Source: Archegozetes longisetosus (taxonomy: Eukaryota > Arthropoda > Arachnida > Sarcoptiformes > Trhypochthoniidae). From it: DNA of 64,000 nucleotides. Shown one piece after another: positions 35,620-48,220 of the stretch. Each line of letters opens with the position of its first letter. Position 1 is the stretch's first letter. Location: assembly GCA_018873245.2 (NCBI GenBank), contig JAEMBT020000007.1, positions 3,011,129 to 3,075,128 of the forward strand, written 5' to 3'. Position numbers and translations under genes: made by a program. The notes beneath the pieces were generated by a model. The model made no database searches. It worked only from the letters and a program-made list of their open reading frames with translations, and had not been told where the DNA came from.

Positions 35620-36917
35620 TCAACTAACCCACACATATTTAGTTAATCCTTGTTTATCCCATAATTCACATCTATCACTAATTACGTAGTGGTTTATAAT
35701 AATAGTTTCATTTGTGTTAATAATTGCCATTTCATGAGGAAATGATTGATTCCATTCAAATGATGACAATCCTGTCACTGAATCTGGTTTTCCGTCTCTC
35801 ACAAAATTAAACACAATTTCACCAATTTTTTCTTTGAAATATTCATCAGATTCTGACGGCTTATCAATAAATTGATCAATAGTTCCAAAAAATGCAATTA
35901 AGTCCCAGTAGTGAAAAGAATTCTTTGATTGAACGTCATATAAAGTGATGGGTTTTGAGGGCTTTGATTCAACTAAATATCGGAATATTGGTGAAACTAA
36001 TTGTGACGATAAGTTGAAAGCAATCAGATTTATGGGACACATTTGTCTCAGATCTGAAACCATTGTTAGGTATTGGAGGGATGGTGTGGAAGAGTAATCA
36101 GGAGGATATTGTTGTAAAGCCATTTGTGTGAGTCTCGGACCAAATGAATCGAGAGAAGTTGTAACATATTTGTTGTAATCCTTCCAGGTCCATTTGGATA
36201 AATCTCTGGGTCCGGGCCAGTACTCTATTGATTGAGCTGTAGAACCAATGAGTAGTGGTATGTCTATTGATGTTTCAAATGGAAACGGAGGCGAAGCTAA
36301 AACTAATTCATCTGTGAATAAATAAAATGTGTTTTGATCAGTCTTTCAAATATTTCTTAACAGATATAAAGAAATATTGACTTTTAGAATAAACTGTTTT
36401 AAACTTGTTCAAATCGAATTTATTTTGAAATATATATGTCTGAGGCTTAATATCTATTAATATTTTCAACTCGATTTGGAATCTTTGCAATATATTTAAG
36501 AACATTAAGATCATTGTTTTAATCAAATTCAAGATTTTGTCAAAATTCTTACAAGAATTGCATTTTCAAAAATGTGGTTTCTTATAAAATTAAAATTCTT
36601 GGAATAGTCTCGAAGATTTGATAAAATTTTGATCTGATTTTAGAAGAGATTTAAACAAACAGATGTTAAAATTAACTTATAACTTATGTACTGTATATAT
36701 TGCTACGCATAATGTGGTGTCAACCAGAGGAGCGATTCCTATTATCCAAGAATACTGTAAAGTACATAATATAAAGCGATGACTTCAGTACCAAATATAA
36801 TTGGTAATTTTCTTTGAAAGGTTTTATTTTTTAAAGTTTTGTTGATAAAATTATTTGTGTCTTTGTAGCAAAACTTGCTTTTGAATAGATAGTCATCTGT
36901 TGAAAGTTACACTTTGC

Positions 36918-36964
<47 letters not shown>

Positions 36965-39900
36965 ACTTTTGGATTTGAAATATCAGTTACAGTTTATTTA
37001 AAGTATTTCCTGAAAATCAAATCAATTAATATTAGGAACCGATCTGTTATTTTAGTAAATACTGTTTTCCGAGTTTAAACACTAGAACTGTAATGATTAC
37101 TGAGGCACTCATTCAAAATAATATTACTGCTCAGGTACATATTTTATGAAGTTTACTGAAATTTTTATTGAGGGCCTTTTCGATAAAGAATACTGTTGTT
37201 TTGCCCTGAAAGGAATGGTTTAAAACTTTGTTATAAGTTTTATCAGTCTTTTTATTTTCCGATTTGTGTCCTCTGAATAAGACTGATTACGGAAATAATT
37301 AATAAAGATATTTCAATAATTAGTTCAATCGTCAATCAATGGACAATTGGAAGCGAGGAAAAAGGTTTTGAATCATAAACTGAACTTATCGCGAATTACC
37401 TAATTCGTTCAATTAACTATTCAGATTGTAATTATTGTCCATATTGTTTTCTCTACTTTTTCTTTAATTTCCAACAAATAGAATTGAAAGCGTTGGTTTT
37501 ATATTCAAATTATAACTTTGATCCAAAATCTCTGAAAAAATTTAATTCAAGGGGTGAAAGGAGTTAATAACTACTTCATACTCAAATTCAATATAAAATT
37601 GCTGGGAAGTGATTGACTAGATCAATAATGTATATTTTGTTACAGTCGAAACTTGAGAAAAATTCGCTAATAAAAGGGAAAGCTATTGAATCCTAGATTT
37701 CTTTTTATCTTATCGGAAAGCTTTTGATAACTCTTAAGGCATCTAGTCACAAAGTAAGATTCAACTTAAATGTTGCACATTTTTCATGTATAAAATCTTT
37801 ACAGTCACTCATCAAATCACAAAATTTTAGCGAAAATAGAAATTTAAAAGATACTGACCATCCACAACAATCAATTGTTTATTAAACATTCCCTGAATAG
37901 GTAAATCGTTTTGATCTTTGATAACATTTGACGGATCGTCTTCACCAATAAATGACTTAACAATTTGTTCAGCCGATAATCTTAAAAGACAGTCGATTTG
38001 ATTACAACCACTTCTCGATAAAAAATTATTGTGATTATAATTTGATGCTTGACTGAAACTCCTGTTGAAATATAGGGCCGGATCTATGAGCCAAACAGAT
38101 CGAAACAATGATCTGGAGTCAGGATTTGTCATCAAAGCCATTATGATTGAAGAACCACCATCAATTCCAAAAAGAGTGACTTTTCTCGGATCACCACCAA
38201 ATGAATGAATATTTCTCTGAATCCATTCCAAAACTATCATCGAATCCCAAATTCCATAATTTCCGAAACTAGAATTTGCACCCGAATTGGACAACAGATC
38301 GAGTGCTAGAAACCCGAGAGCTTGAAGTCGATAATTGAATGACACAAAAACAAAGTTACTATCACGTGATAACTTTCCATTCGGTCTTAAGTTGTCCATA
38401 TGTCCTGAACCATAATGAAGAAATCCTCCATGAAAATAGACCATTACTTCCAGTTTTGACTTGAAATGCAAGAATTAAGTCAAAGTTAGTGACTAGAAAT
38501 CAATTTTGATCTGATTATATTTGAAAGGAATAATTTTTGATAAAGTCAGGCACTCCTTAAGTGACATGAGAGAATAGCTTAGAATTGTGTTACCATATCA
38601 TCCTATGAATAATTAGTAGCTTATATTATGTGTTATTCGACTAAACAAAAGTTATTATTCAAGAGAAAGGCGTTTCATAAGCATGTGATTCAAAGCTTAT
38701 GAACTATGAAAAATCAGTGAAATATTCAACAACTGCAATGTGTAGCCATACAACATTAATATTAACTTACTTTGGACCTGAATCAGGAATTGACTTAAGA
38801 GAATCTCTCGAAAGTATTTACTCTATTCAACTTTGATTGTAAAACATTCATACCTAATATCTACTTATTATCAGATGAATGAATTCAGTCTTTGTGTTGA
38901 GATTATAATCGAAAAACAACTTATAATTCATTATTTAATCATTTGTTTGTCATCATATTTCTCTGACAAATAGACTCGGATTTAAAGGAACGGACCTAAA
39001 ATTGATTTGATTTATTAGAAATAAATGTCACTAACATTTCAGAACAATCTAAACTATTTGTAATCATTTTCATTATTGAATGCTTTGTTTAACTGATTCA
39101 ATAAATCAAAAGCTTATCTCATTTATTCATTATCCAAATTATAATTATATTTAGTCTTTGATAGAATTAAATATTTGTGTGATTACACTAATAATTAGTT
39201 TATATGAACCGAAAAGAGGAATTAATGTTTTGCTGCATCAAAATTTTCAGTCATAATATTTAAGTTCAGTAAAGTGTTGTGCAATCAATTTTTTCAACAG
39301 AAATGGTCTCATATCTAATGAACAAATGTGTTGATCACATCAATAATTAATAGGTTTGATATACAGTACAACAGAAGTGAAAAAGTAAATCAAATGAGCA
39401 AATAGTAAATTAATAGCAAACAATCAAAAAGATAGAAATAGACAAGAGAAACACTGAGAACAAGTCACAGATAATAGTTGCGAACGATAGAGTCAATTGG
39501 CTCTCAGATGGTATATACTGATAAGTTTGTGCGAATGTTTTCAGGTCTGGTTTTCGTATGAAAGCATTATTTGCTACCGAAAACACACTTCACTGCAATG
39601 CATACAATGCATACGTATTGGTTAAATCAAAACGGAGTACAGGAGACAAAACAGTCATTAACTCATAAAATTGATTTAAATTCCAGATAAAATAGTGTTG
39701 GATCTAAGCTTTGAGTAATTTTGATTATAAGCGAAATCCTACAATAAATTGTGATCCTTAGTACTACTGATTATTTCAAAAATGTAAGCAATACTTATTA
39801 AAGTTCAATTAAATGCATAAACTCTATAGCATTGACCTAAAATTTGCAGATTCCTAAACCTGAATAATGTTTACTTTTCTCTGTTGCCCATCGAATACAA

Positions 39901-42900
39901 TAAAAGCAAAGGAAATCAATATCCGTCAAATGAGTTTAATTATACTGTTTATTGTTGGATTAAATTGTGCGAAATGGTTTTCATATTTGAGTGTTTCAAT
40001 ATTAATCTAATAAAAGCTCATTAATAGTAGTGAAACTTGTCGAACATAATAGCAATAAAACTAATGTCAGAAAAGATTTGCTGTCTAGTAATTAATGTTT
40101 GATATATTTCTCATATAACTACGAGTTTTTTATTTCAATCTAAAGACTCAGTCAAAGAGAAATAAGAATTTGTGCTGAGAAGTTCAACTCAAGTAATCAG
40201 AAAAATGCATTTCATACTTGTGTTAATTTGGTGACACAAATCTAAATCAAATACATTTATGTGTAGGTTTCATTTGTTTATTATAAATTTTTACTGAGTT
40301 ATTACCAGCAAATTAATGTTTACTAAAGTCTCAAACAGTCTAATATTAGATAAGTCGCATAAAATGAATGTTTTGATGATCAGTGCTTACCATATGAAAC
40401 ACTCTTTTTCATTCGATTTGTAATACAAATAATACACGAATCAATTGGTCATATGTTAGATAAACAAATGTCTGTATTGTTGACAACATTAAAGTATTTT
40501 GACAATATTAAATTTCCCAAAAGAATTAGAGAGAAATGGACTTTTTCCAGTCACATCTTCCTAATTGTTGTGACAATTTTTCATACGTTTTGTCAAAATT
40601 CAAACTAATGATTGCAAATAAAATTGAAGATAGAAAATTCCATATCAAGAAAAAATAGTTGAAAATCTGATTTTTAAAGTGTTAATATTTTTGTTTGCCC
40701 TTAAACCAATAGAAAATAATTTCTAGTTCGGTACAGAGCTTTGCCTGTCATTCATTGTGTCTGATTGTTTCAGTTAAAAACTATCATTTCATTTAAATTT
40801 CAGAGTAATGAATAGTTTAATTAATTTTTCAAAGTTTCTCATTCATCAAATATTTAAATTTAATGTTGACTAGTTAATGAGATTTAGAACAAATTTTGAG
40901 AGACATCAACTAGAGACGTTCAATAGTAGTCCGTCGACGGGGTATACCGTCCCATCCCGCTCCATCCCACGAGATGGGACGGCGTGGAATTAAAAATTTA
41001 GACACGGAATGGGACGGGATGACTGATGATTTTCAGAAATCCTGTAGAGATCCAGTACCGTAGGACGGAACAGAATTTTATGTTCTAGTCTCTCAAAAGT
41101 ACAAATTTTCTAAGAAAATACAAAAACCTAATTGATGAACATTCTAAACAAAATATAGTTATTATAAAAACACATCAAGCTTTGAGTGCAAAAGGAGCAT
41201 CTTCTCTATTGAAAAATATCAAACGGGCTTATTAAACGCTAGTATCTATATATTGTATTTAACGCTTTAGTCATTCAATATTTTTTTAATCTGAGTTTTA
41301 GGTTTTAGATTATAAGTATTGAACACTACTTTTAAATTGAAAGGGAGTTTAGATTATTAACAGTTAAGGACTAATTTAATTTTTCATATATTTATCAAAC
41401 TTTTAGCTTGACTTCAATACAGTTTGATATGAATGAAAGTTTGCACTAATATCATTTTTATAATATGTAAGTCATTGATATGTTATACTATTTTCGTTAC
41501 TACTTGCAGATAGAAGATCTAATTTAATATTTTAAATCCCGGAAATATTGATTAAGTTCTTTTAATTAAACTTAACTTTGATGGGAATTGAAGCAATATT
41601 GTTATAAATGCAGTTGAAATTTCGCATCTATTTCATTATATAATAAAAAAGACTCACTGTATCCATCACTGCGATTCAATTGCAATGATTGATAGTTTCT
41701 ATAGGAATAGGATAAACGTGATAAAACGGGATGAGACGGGACGGCACAAAAGTTAGCCTCTTCGGTACCAAATGGGACGGGATAGAGTTTCCACGGGAAG
41801 AAATGGGATGGGATTCGGTTTTCTTTGATCTGTACACCTCTAATATAAACTTTAATAAAAACGGCTCAAAACATATTCCTACGAGAAATCATGTAATTCA
41901 TTCAAATAGAATGAATCCGGGCTAATGGGTCTAAAGGGGTTCCCGAACCCCCACCTCCAAATGCGATACATCACTGGATTCAGTTCGTCGAACTGAAAAT
42001 TTTGATACCACACTTGACCACTTCCAACCCGAATCTGACCACTTCTAGCCACTCAGACCTAACCCCATCGAAAATGGATAAACTTGGATTTAACAAGTTG
42101 TAACCCAAATTAAACCTTATTTAAACTTATTCTCCCTTGGTTTATATCAAGGTTGTTAGGGTTACGACTCGAGAAATCCAGGTTCATCCATTACGAGATA
42201 CTAAGCCAAATAAAGATGAATATCTCGAGAACTATTAGTGATAACTGGTCAAGTGAGGCATCAAAATGCTCAGTTCGATATCCTGAGTCCAATGATATAT
42301 CACTTGGGAGAGTCAACCACTCCGGTCGGGAGTTGGCCAGAAGTGGTCAAGTGTGGCATCAAAATGTTCAGCTCGATGAACTGAATCTAATAATGTATCA
42401 CACTAGTGTTTGACATGAATTCCTATTCCTACAGGAACTCCTTTCCTGTCCTGTCCTGTTCCTGGTCAGGAATTTACAGGAATGGGAAAGGCTATCATAA
42501 CTACAGGACAGGACAGGAATTCCTGTTCGATTCTAAATTCCTGTAAAATGAAAACTGGACATAAGTTTGACATAAATTCTTCATTACTCGGATATTGGGA
42601 ACAAAATAGAAGTTGTTATCCCCGACTCTATCGGTTGGCTATTCGTTTGCTGTCTATCCCTGCGACCAACCTTTCAAGCGAAAGGAATTTCAGTGCCGCT
42701 GTTCTAATACTCACTGACCATCGTTCAAGACTTAGTTCACAGAACGTAAATGAATTGCTTCTTATTAGATCTAACTCTGATTTGTATTGAATATGCATTC
42801 ATTGATTGTATTTTCATTTGATTTTTTTTAACAGATAATTTTTCAAACACATTGAATGTCAGGAAAACAGGAAAACCGGACAGGAATGAAGATTTAGGGC

Positions 42901-45900
42901 TCAGGACAGGACAGGAATCGGTTTCGAGAATGCAGGACAGGACAGGAATTCCGTTTTAGTACTTTGTCGATCACTATATCACACTTGGGGGTAGGGGATT
43001 GGAAACTCCCTTAGACCCATTAGCCTTGATTGACCCTTCAAATATTTTATACTCTCTATAGTTTTACTCAATTATTTTAATGTAAAAAGAATCTAATGTT
43101 CATTATGCTTTAACATGAAAATGAGTCATTCAATTTTTGCTAATATTCATGGTAAAATCTGGTTTCGTATTAGATCTAAATTAATAAGACATTTACAGTG
43201 CATATTAGTGTTTTTTTAACGTAACGTGAAACTTAGGTAATTAACTGTTCAGCTTTAATTTAATAATTGTTGAAAATAACAAACCTTTTATTGACATAAA
43301 TTAAATTTAAAGAGAGAACAATTTCCTTCATTATTATGAAATATGAAGTTCTCTACAGTTCTTACGAATAAAATATTTTTAACTATAGTTTATTTGTTAA
43401 GAATAAATAAGCGATTGAAGTACAGCAAACCTTATATTCATTTCATGTACAGATATTGACACAAGAGAAAGATACATCAAAACTGTTTTATGCTAAATCT
43501 CACTTTCGACGTCAATAAAAGTTTCAGATATTTTAGGGGATTAAATAGTTGCAAATAAACGTATGGATTGTTTGAGGAGTAAAACACATTTATATCAATT
43601 TAAGCATAAATCAAATTCTCTAAACAATACCAGAAAAATTTGGAAACAATTTCGACTCTATTCTCTCATAGAGAAATGGGTTTGAAAAAAACTTAAGAAA
43701 ATAAATAAGAATTATTTTACCGAGTCATCCAGTCGTGGCGTCCATATATTGAGATAAAGACAATCTTCGTTTCCCTCTATTTTTATATTGAGAGGATTAA
43801 ACTGAACACACGCAGAACCAAACTGTTTGACTCTCCTGTACTGATTGTGACGTTTATGACATTGATTAGAATCACTCCATAATGGTATGGGTCGTGACCA
43901 TCTTAAAGGACCGATTGGTGGTAATGCGTATGGAATTCCCTAATCAGTTGAGAAGATAATGAAATTCTATTTTTATAGCAGAGTTTGAAAAAAGGTCTCT
44001 CGGGATCTAGAGCATATGGAATTAAAAAGTGATTGTGGTATAGGATAGGACGAGAATCTCTCGAATGATAAAGATTCCACTAGATTCTGATAAACAATTA
44101 TAATCAACAGATATTGCTAAATTTATTGCTAAATTTTTAAATTTAGTTTCTTTGATAAATGATTTACTTTGCCAAACTTTGAAATTTTGAAAGTAATTTT
44201 CTTTATAAAATCTTGAAGTTAACTCGAGAATGATTTTCTTGGGAAGTTTTTATAGAAACATACATCAAAAATCAAATTCGATATTAGATACGAGTCAAGA
44301 TTGTTACTTAGAAAGATTTTCTAGAACTGCGTAGAGAATAAAATTAGAATAGAAATTGAAGGGAACGTACTTCGAACTGTTACTAATTTTCATTGCTAAA
44401 TGATCATCTATTTGGAAAAAATTCAGCTAAATTGTTTTCAATTAGCGATATGTTAGTGAAGAATTCCATCTTGAATAATTTATTTATTCAATTTTAGGTG
44501 TAAATTAAGGTTTAACTACATATTGATTGCAATCGCTACTAACTCCTGAACTAAGCAAACATCAATTATACTCTCATTCATCAAATCTTCCCTCTTCAAA
44601 ATACAACTTTATTTTGTTTTCCTACACTTTTTTGCTTACTCTCCATTTCTAAGGAGAATATTCTTTACATTTCCTTAATAAATCTTCTGAATAGATTTTT
44701 TTCAAAATAAACACAAATAACACAAAATTCGATGCATGAAAGGAAAAATATATTCATGTTTTATGAGACTTGAATTTAAACAAACAAATCACTAAAAACT
44801 TACTCAAGTGAAAAAGGAGTTTTTTTAGATTTCGAGTAGTATCTAACGTTAAACAACTTTTTCAGAGCTATTTCACTAAAAGTACAGAATTTGAATCTGA
44901 CTTAGGGTGACCAAGTCCTATAGAATCCAAATCTGTACACAAAAAAATAGAAGTGCCACCCCTTTAATATTTTCTTAAAGTTTTAATATTTATTGACAGT
45001 ACATAATGAACATAAAATGCTACAAAATTCCAATTGTGAATTAGTTATGTACAGCAGCAAAGCCAGTGGGCTGAGGAGGCCTAAGCCCCCTCAACTCAAA
45101 TCTGAAAAACCTTAGTTATTAAATGAAAGTAAAAATTTATTCTGATAGAATTGAACTATACTCAAGTTTGAATCACTCCATCAGAGTATTACTGTTTCAG
45201 AATTGTATTTTTTGGCGTTAAAATTCATACTTATGTTTTAAATTTTTTGGCCCCTCACTCAAGATTTTCTGCCTTCGCTACCGATTATATATCTTCCGTG
45301 ATTTTGCAACATTGAGTATAAATTAAGTTATTTTGATATGATTGCAAAGTTCTGAACGAGAAATTAAAGACAAGCAATTTCAATAGATTAAAATACGTTA
45401 ATTTAGAATCAATATACACGGAATTACTAATCATATAAAGCACTTATAATAGTAGTACCTGTTTATTCTGCTTAAATCTAGACAAAATGGGTACAGATTG
45501 GGATTCACTCTGGACTCTGGACCTAGTTAACCTGAAATCTGAATTGTCCAACTCAAATCTGGACGCTTGGTCACCCTAATCTAACTTTTAAAAAAATATT
45601 TTAAAAATGGAGAGAATAGCTCTAAAAATATTGATTATTCATAAAATAAAATTCTTATGAACTGTTAATAGAAACCGATCGTAGAGGTAATAATCACCTT
45701 AAAAGCAAAAGCACCATCTTCAACAGTTCCAATCAATTGGCCACAATCTGTCTCGACCATAACCGCTTCTTCAAATGGTGAAAGCGACTTTTCGTCAATA
45801 TCATCGTTCGTTATATTTACAATATTTTGTCCAAAATCATTATGTAATTGATTCAAACTTGCACTTGAGTTAAAGTTATTCAACAAAACAAAATAAAGCG

Positions 45901-46087
45901 CACAAACTATCAAAAGAATTGCAATGAAAGAGACGTAAATGAATGGCGACGATTTCTTCAACAAATTGATTAACAGATTTTTATTTTTAGTGCCTATACT
46001 ACTATTCGAAAGACATGTTCGCTCTGATTCTTCATGATCTTCATCGCCAATAACTCTGAGAAATGATAGGCTCTCACTGGGATTCAT
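35620..46087 (-). CDS. neurotactin/glutactin-like type II membrane protein, inactive cholinesterase fold
   Basis: Four exons: 46087-45698, 43939-43721, 38459-37859, 36311-35620. All phases agree; 1902 nt, 633 residues plus stop. Residues 1-47 are a charged cytoplasmic tail, about 48-70 a single membrane segment (FIYVSFIAILLIVCALYFVL), then a short stalk with N-glycosylation sites and an extracellular carboxylesterase-like domain from about 112 (DCGQLIGT...FAFKGIPYALPPIG, EDCLYLNIWTP, VYFHGGF, FVSFNYRL, GNYGIWD). At the nucleophile elbow FGESAG is replaced by FGIDGG, with Asp (about residue 303) for Ser; the usual acid and histidine positions are also not recognisable, so no hydrolase activity is expected. 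This is the pattern of the adhesion proteins neurotactin, glutactin and neuroligin; the N-terminal anchor favours neurotactin. Likely role: cell adhesion or ligand binding. Introns 1 and 2 carry several transposons. Confidence 0.88.
36921..36966. repeat. (AC)n microsatellite in intron 3
   Basis: About 20 uninterrupted AC units, then one G and three more AC units. It lies in the last intron of the neurotactin-like gene. Likely length-polymorphic. Confidence 0.95.
40911..41842. mobile_element. hAT-type MITE with GGGACGGGAT repeats, in intron 2
   Basis: A 932-bp element. The right end read inward is TAGAGGTGTACAGAT, the left TAGAGACGTTCAAT, sharing the hAT form TAGAG..GT. Flanking octamers ACATCAAC (40903-40910) and ATATAAAC (41843-41850) agree at 6 of 8. 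Both ends are packed with GGGACGGGAT / CCGTCCCATCC words (40928-41090 and 41728-41815) in mirrored orientation, while the centre is plain A+T-rich DNA. The short plus-strand frame near 41731 is a translation of these repeats. Confidence 0.8.
41920..43025. mobile_element. inverted-repeat element GGCTAATGGGTCTAA, split by a hAT insertion
   Basis: Ends GGCTAATGGGTCTAAAGGGG and the complement of GGCTAATGGGTCTAAGGGAG begin arms of at least 100 bp that pair well (CAGTTCGTCGAACTGAAAATT facing its counterpart near 42366; CCACACTTGACCACTTC on both sides). An additional internal copy of the arm lies near 42254-42310. Removing the hAT element at 42404-42976 and one copy of its duplication leaves about 525 bp. 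No clear target duplication was found, so the superfamily is open. Located in intron 2 of the neurotactin-like gene. Confidence 0.7.
42404..42976 (+). mobile_element. internally deleted hAT transposon with GGACAGGACAGGAAT repeats
   Basis: A 573-bp element bounded by a perfect 8-bp duplication TATCACAC (42396-42403, 42977-42984) with ends TAGTGTTTGACA and the complement of TAGTGATCGACA. Its subterminal regions are made of ACAGGACAGGAAT words in opposite orientations. In the middle, on the plus strand, about 42570-42790 encodes the C-terminal dimerisation region of a hAT transposase: YPRLYRLAIRLLSIPATNLS, then SERNFS and RSRLSSQNVNELL. The rest of the transposase, including the catalytic domain, is missing, so the element is a deletion derivative of an autonomous hAT and depends on a helper. 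Confidence 0.9.
44903..45578. mobile_element. hAT-type element, TAGGGTGACCA family, copy 2
   Basis: A 676-bp element in intron 1 of the neurotactin-like gene, with ends TAGGGTGACCA and TGGTCACCCTA. Its flanking octamers ATCTGACT (44895-44902) and ATCTAACT (45579-45586) agree at 7 of 8. It is homologous to 6607-7441 but lacks that copy's nested element and carries its own (45052-45283). No coding sequence. Confidence 0.85.
45052..45283. mobile_element. small hAT-type MITE nested in copy 2
   Basis: A 232-bp insertion with imperfect 15-bp ends (CAGCAGCAAAGCCAG and the complement of CGGTAGCGAAGGCAG), followed inside by AGG..CTAAGCCCCCTC. Flanking octamers GTTATGTA (45044-45051) and ATTATATA (45284-45291) agree at 6 of 8, differing by transitions. 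The related copy at 6607-7441 is continuous at this point, giving an empty site. Confidence 0.7.
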
Positions 46088-47666
46088 GATTGAAGAGTCT
46101 GTAAATGAAAGATGAAATATTTTAGGTTATTTTTCCTTTGTTTTCTACTCTCGAAAACTTTATTAATGATTTGAAAAGGATGATGGATTTTCATCATAAT
46201 ATTTATCAATGATAAAAATCTTACTTTTCATTGACTTTAAAGATAAGCTTTTATGTTTGCATTCTAGGTTTTTAAAGATAGTATCTAGGTGAGAAACTTA
46301 TTTTTTATTTGTTGCAATCAACTTCATTTATTACACTTTGCTATCAATATGAAAACTGACATAAAGGCTGAATAAGCTCAAGTAAATAAAGAAATGAATA
46401 AACTGAAAAATTCCTGAACTCATCACTCTTGTCCTCATAAACATCCCATAGTAATTCATAATAGAAGTCATAAAAATGCAAGAATATCATGAAGATAAAT
46501 TACTATTATTGTAAGATTTGGATAAATTACATGACCAAAAAGAAGAAAATCAAATTAAAGAGCAGAAAGTATATCTTTATTAGATTAATCGAATAACTTT
46601 ATTGAGTTAAATACCAGAATCTGTTCATGAATTTATTCATTCAACATTTAAATTCAACATTCAAATTTAAATAATAATAGTAATGAAAATGCATAAAATA
46701 TAGTTCGAATCAGGTTCTATCATTATCTTGATTCATCTGATAGAACAAATACTTTACCTAACAAACACCAAACAATTGTTTAATAAAGTTATTCAATGAT
46801 TACGGATATTATTTTAGAGCTCGGGTTGAAATTTTTGTATACTAATGCTCAGAAAGTTTGCCATTTTTCTGACACAATATAATTTTGACTCTCATTCATG
46901 TGACTATCAATTACGGTCCCTTCAGATTCATTGTAATTCCTATCTCTCATCTAATTCTGATTCACCGTATTCTAGATTTTATTTGCTTTTGCTATATATT
47001 TATTTTGATTTCACTTCTATTGACATAAGAGAGAAATTGACTCAATATATGCCTCAATAAAGTTAAGCAAAGCTTTAATTTCGCTTATATATTCAAGCAC
47101 TTTATGCTCTCTTTCCAGGCATTTGTGGCAATTCTATTTAATGTTGTTTTACCTCATCTTTTCACATCTTGTTTGTAAAATTGTCCTCTTTCTATCATTA
47201 GACAATACGATTTATAACTTGATCGTTGAGAATTTGTGATCAAAACATTTGCTCACATATCATATGGTTTACTTTAAGTTAATATACTAGTAAGTTTTCT
47301 CTTTTTCACACGGTTCTAGCATTTAGTAAGATTTTTCCAACTGCTTATGAACAAAACTTGAAATCGAATTCGATTAGAAATAATTGAAAATCGCATTATC
47401 TTGTATGACCAACAATACTCTTTCCATTTACGAATTTAACTCAAACTATTTTTCTCTTTCGTAGCAATGCGTTATTAATCTTTGAATTATTTATTTTTCG
47501 GTGCATACAAAAATACATTATTTAATGCGTAAGCTGGTAAAGAAATCATACGCTAAACAAAAGTTTGAATCAAATTATAAAGAAAAATCTTGAATGCATT
47601 TCTGGTGATGTGACCACAATTTGAAACAATATATTATGTATGGGAAGAAAAGAAATTTATCAATAT
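46088..47666. other. upstream region of the neurotactin-like gene
   Basis: A+T-rich DNA 5' of the start codon at 46087 (minus strand). I see no convincing core promoter. A partial extra copy of the repeat described next lies at about 47590-47640. Confidence 0.3.
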
Positions 47667-48220
47667 TTAAATTGAGGCCATTTTCAAAGCAAAAGAAGTT
47701 ATATTGAGGTTAATATTCGAAGGTTTTCATCATGAAATGCAATCCCTACCTCTTATGATGGTTTAAAAAGTAATTGATTGCAAAGCAAAAAAATATACAA
47801 GATAAGAAATATCGAAAAATCTTTAATTCTGGGCTATCAAATTTTGACCTTATAGTGAAACTAGAGAAAAATTTTCAGATGAAAAAAATAAAAATATAGT
47901 TTTGTTTTTATTGGACTGTAATTCAATTACTATAAAGCTTAATGTTCACAGAGCTCGTACTGAGATTGAATTGACATTTATTTTTAGTGATCAGCAATCA
48001 TAGAACGAAATCAAAGTACTTCTGGCATTGTGAACACGAGTGGAAACAATACATGATAAGAGAAAAACAATACTATTAGCTTTTTCTCATTCGTGTCATT
48101 CATTCATATAATCTTGTTAACTATTTTTCTTAACTATAGATCACTCGCGTATTGAATATTTTCTAGAGTTTGATAAAAAAATATTGATTGATGGACAAAA
48201 ATCACATGTGAGAAAATTTT
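47667..48220 (+). repeat. dispersed repeat, arm 1 of an inverted pair
   Basis: About 550 bp that matches 52955-53540 in reverse complement along its whole length with moderate divergence. Strong shared blocks are GAAGTTATATTGAGGTTAAT, ATTGAATTGACATTTATTTT, CAGCAATCATAG and CTGGCATTGTGAACAC. There is no coding sequence and no terminal-repeat structure, so it is probably an unnamed interspersed repeat rather than a foldback element. Confidence 0.65.

Noticed and set aside
42153-42413. Plus-strand 86-residue frame in neurotactin-like intron 2
   Set aside because: It lies in the arm of an inverted-repeat element and crosses the hAT junction; it is not a conserved protein.
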